A stretch of DNA of 64,000 nt, taken from assembly GCF_963674925.1 (NCBI RefSeq), contig NZ_OY771649.1, forward strand, positions 124,001-188,000, in the 5' to 3' direction. Below, one piece after another: positions 61,687-64,000 of the stretch (position 1 is its first letter; every line of letters starts with the position of its first letter). The position numbers and the translations under genes were made by a program. Under the pieces are notes generated by a model. It did no database searches. It worked only from the letters and a program-made list of their open reading frames with translations, and had not been told where the DNA came from. Origin of the DNA: an uncultured Draconibacterium sp. Its GTDB lineage: Bacteria > Bacteroidota > Bacteroidia > Bacteroidales > Prolixibacteraceae.

Positions 61687-63261
61687 TTAGAACACAAAGC
61701 CAAGTTTCGCAGTTAAGATTCCAATGTTTTGATTTGAATCGATTGCTTCACGAAATTCATATCTAATCTTTAAAAATAGTTCGTCAATACTTTCCGATTT
61801 CGGCATCTTGTATCCACAATAAATCCGGGAAGAAATATTGAAATATTCAGCTGTGTCGTATTCAAAATCGTGGATATATAGTTGTTTGTTTTGTTGGCGG
61901 GTAATTGTTTCGTCGTTTGAAAGATTGAGTTCCTGATCCAAATTGTGCCGGTAATTTAGCTGAAGCCCTGGAGCAAAACACATTTTACCGATGTAAAAGT
62001 TTTTTTCAAAATTTACACCCAGTTCAAGGTTCGAGTATTGGGCACTAAATATTTCGGGAATGTAATAATACTTTTCCGTTTTTAACTTGTAATGACCATA
62101 AACACTGCTTTCCCAGTTAATTTGTCCGTGGTCGTACAGCTTCAGATGGTTATATTCTACTGCGGCATCAAATTCCTTCCTGTTCAGTTTCAAATTTTTG
62201 GATAAAGTTATGTACTCTGTTTGATTGTCGTCATTTATAATAGCTTCCTGTAAGTATTCTATTCCGTCTCCATCGAAATACGAGGTGCGAAAAGTAATCT
62301 TCTGAATGGCAGTTGAAGAGTGTTTGGAAAACTGCTGATTCAGATCAATTCTAAAAGTTTTCCAATCGCCCGCATCGTCTTTTTTTATAATGCTTGTTCC
62401 GTCTTCTGTTTGTTCCTTGCTGTAAATTCCGCTTATTTCTGTTAACGAGCTATATCCAAAATATTTTGTGTCAAACTGTACTCCGGCTGATATACTATTT
62501 TGATTAAAAAATCGCGACTTTGTTTGTCCAATTTCCAACGAGTAAAATCCCAATCCTCTAAACATAAAATAGATGGGGTCAGGATCATCGATAACAACCT
62601 GTCGGTATTCAATATCTTCTTTTCTGTTTCTGTAACCCAGGTTAAGGCCCAGATTACTATTTAAAAAATGGATAATAATTGATGGATAAAGTGAAAAGTT
62701 GGTAATCACCGTTCGTGGTCGCGGATCTTTTTGTTTTGCACTTTTACCAATTTGGTAGTCAGCTAATAGCCCAAACGAGAGATTCTGGTTTAGCTTTTTG
62801 GCAAAACCGCCCGAAAGGTTAAAACTTTCTTTGTGAATATTGGCTCCGGGAATGGAATCGCCTATTACATATGGATTTCCCCGGTACGGATTAAATAGGC
62901 CGCTATACAAATTTCCTGTTTCATCACTATTTTGGTAGGCTAGCTTTCCGTAGAAATAAGTTTTGTTTATTACCAGGTAACTTTCAGTAGAAAGCGAATA
63001 ATTTTCCAAATGCGAAGCCTCCCGCACTCTTTTGTAATCTCCATCTGCCAATTTATATTCCCCAAAAAATTCACCGATGTTTTCGTTAGAATTAAAAGTT
63101 AATCCGGAAATATTGCCGGTGTTAAGCCATTGGTTTTTTAATTGAAACAGTTTTAATGAATGGAAAGAAGATGTACTATCCTTTGGCACACCAAATGCTA
63201 ATCCTCCTTTTGCAATAAGAAAGGATAGAGACAGAATAAGTGCAATCTGAAGTTTAGTCAT
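61687..63261 (-). CDS. DUF6850-type outer-membrane beta-barrel protein
   Basis: This 524-residue protein has a signal peptide (ALILSLSFLIAKGGLAFG). The remainder is alternating aromatic/polar strands with polar turns (SLSTESYLVINKTYFYGKLA, SFNLSGGFAKKLNQNLSFGL and others). It ends in ILTAKLGFVF with terminal phenylalanine, the insertion signal of outer-membrane barrels. No plug or TonB box is seen, so it is a passive barrel, not a TonB receptor. The gene is 63 nt after the DUF4876 gene and 19 nt before the ATPase start. Confidence 0.82.
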   Translation of the reverse strand: MTKLQIALILSLSFLIAKGGLAFGVPKDSTSSFHSLKLFQLKNQWLNTGNISGLTFNSNENIGEFFGEYKLADGDYKRVREASHLENYSLSTESYLVINKTYFYGKLAYQNSDETGNLYSGLFNPYRGNPYVIGDSIPGANIHKESFNLSGGFAKKLNQNLSFGLLADYQIGKSAKQKDPRPRTVITNFSLYPSIIIHFLNSNLGLNLGYRNRKEDIEYRQVVIDDPDPIYFMFRGLGFYSLEIGQTKSRFFNQNSISAGVQFDTKYFGYSSLTEISGIYSKEQTEDGTSIIKKDDAGDWKTFRIDLNQQFSKHSSTAIQKITFRTSYFDGDGIEYLQEAIINDDNQTEYITLSKNLKLNRKEFDAAVEYNHLKLYDHGQINWESSVYGHYKLKTEKYYYIPEIFSAQYSNLELGVNFEKNFYIGKMCFAPGLQLNYRHNLDQELNLSNDETITRQQNKQLYIHDFEYDTAEYFNISSRIYCGYKMPKSESIDELFLKIRYEFREAIDSNQNIGILTAKLGFVF

Positions 63262-63324
63262 CTCAAACGAAACATTAAAAGTTTCAGTAGCTTATTGTGG
63301 CAAGTGATTACTGGTCTTCCTGAT

Positions 63325-64000
63325 TTATTCTTCTACACTTGTTGGATTTACTCCCGGAGTAGGTGTTAAATCATGCAGAAAATCTTCCGAAGAATTATTG
63401 GTGTCTTTATAAATTACGCGGTCACCGATAATCATTTTGGCTTTACGTCGAACGGATAATGATGATTTAGTACCCGCTTCAATATAAGTATACCCGGCAT
63501 CTAACTCAGCAGGAAGACGTTTGTAAACTTCATCCGCATCAAATCGGGCACACTCTACAGCATCAATAACGAATTCTTTGTCAATCATCAGGTATTCAGT
63601 GGAAGAAGAACTTCCTGGTTTTGTCATAAAGTTATTAGCATCCGAAACGTAACTTTCCCAGTTATCATCAGGGAACCGGAAAAGTACTATTGCAGGTCCA
63701 AAGACTGAAGCAGCCCAATCAGTCATTTTTGTATTTGTTGTATACACTAATGTTAGATTAGGAACTGCAGAAGCATTCACGTCCCCATCGGAAGACTCTA
63801 CGTATGTTTCCCAGTCGGCATCACCAAGGTTAACGGGTGAATTGGGATTCCCCGTTTCATCAGTTTGATGATCAATACCATCGCGTGCAATAATTAAACT
63901 TTCTCCCGGCATAACGGGATGATCTGTACCATTTCCTGGTACAATCCATGTGTGATAGGTAAGCGGTATGCTATCCATTAAGTCACCATTCTTGTCAATC
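63325..64000 (-). CDS. DUF4876-family surface protein, C-terminal part (cut by window edge)
   Basis: The frame is open to the window edge, so only the C-terminal 224 or so codons are visible; the M at 63978 is probably internal (IDKNGDLMDS reads through). Visible segments are VPGNGTDHPVMPGESLIIAR, ADWETYVESSDGD, VFGPAIVLFRFP and CARFDADEVYKRLPAELDAG, in the style of DUF4876 proteins, which are usually lipoproteins beginning with a carboxypeptidase-like domain. Its N-terminus and lipobox cannot be checked here. It is first, within view, in the envelope operon. Confidence 0.75.
   Translation of the reverse strand, partial: IDKNGDLMDSIPLTYHTWIVPGNGTDHPVMPGESLIIARDGIDHQTDETGNPNSPVNLGDADWETYVESSDGDVNASAVPNLTLVYTTNTKMTDWAASVFGPAIVLFRFPDDNWESYVSDANNFMTKPGSSSSTEYLMIDKEFVIDAVECARFDADEVYKRLPAELDAGYTYIEAGTKSSLSVRRKAKMIIGDRVIYKDTNNSSEDFLHDLTPTPGVNPTSVEE

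Noticed and set aside
1..64000. CRISPR arrays, tRNA, rRNA, prophage or transposase genes
   Set aside because: None was recognised on reading; the only regular repeats have no spacer structure of CRISPR type.

Overview
This is a chromosomal window from a member of the Bacteroidota, most likely a marine or sediment Bacteroidia of the Marinilabiliales/Prolixibacteraceae type. The rank below phylum is an inference. Supporting signs are a TonB-dependent receptor with an N-terminal carboxypeptidase-like domain, the Bacteroidetes-associated families DUF4876, DUF6850 and DUF4857, ATP-type PEP carboxykinase, and a recurrent TAnnTTTG promoter box 20-60 nt upstream of start codons with little Shine-Dalgarno signal. 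No rRNA, tRNA, CRISPR array, phage or insertion sequence was recognised.

Left part (1-13 kb): a PAP2 phosphatase between purine-rich low-complexity tracts; carbamate kinase and ornithine carbamoyltransferase; FtsK and LolA; pyruvate kinase, type II dehydroquinase, XerD and PEP carboxykinase. Middle part (13-38 kb): a FUSC-type membrane protein, a nucleotide-sugar-epimerase-like protein, two tandem CBS-containing ClC proteins (the second frameshifted), glycosylasparaginase, a glycine-rich RRM protein, a cytidylate-kinase-like protein, a Gfo/Idh/MocA oxidoreductase, a SulP transporter (frameshifted), an aldo/keto reductase, an FRG-domain protein, a methyltransferase, a PhzF protein, a TonB-dependent receptor, a sialate O-acetylesterase, a membrane protein with a winged-helix regulator, class I fumarase and a beta-hydroxyacid dehydrogenase.

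The accessory stretch (38.6-45.1 kb) is more AT-rich and irregular. It holds a basic-secretory-protein-like lipoprotein, a decayed beta-propeller fragment, a DUF3857/transglutaminase membrane protein, an orphan lipoprotein, a GC-rich intergenic island and an array of 42-bp hairpin repeats. Next comes a molybdenum block (45.1-52.3 kb). An isoquinoline-oxidoreductase-type molybdenum hydroxylase (two subunits) is followed by moaA-moaD-moaE-thiF/moeB-like on one strand and xdhC-mocA on the other, which fits an enzyme needing the cytosine-dinucleotide form of the cofactor. moaC and moeA are not here.

The right part holds rsmE, cydAB (cytochrome bd oxidase), a SixA-like phosphatase, an ABM-domain protein, a YfcE-like phosphoesterase, a PLD-like protein and prmA. 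The window ends in a five-gene operon cut by the right edge: DUF4876 protein, DUF6850 outer-membrane barrel, ABC ATPase, six-helix membrane protein and DUF4857 protein. This operon, which spans the cell envelope and has no assigned function, is the best candidate here for an undescribed system. The 42-bp hairpin array is the most unusual DNA-level structure. Two single-base homopolymer indels (ClC copy 2 and SulP) could be real pseudogenisation or assembly errors.
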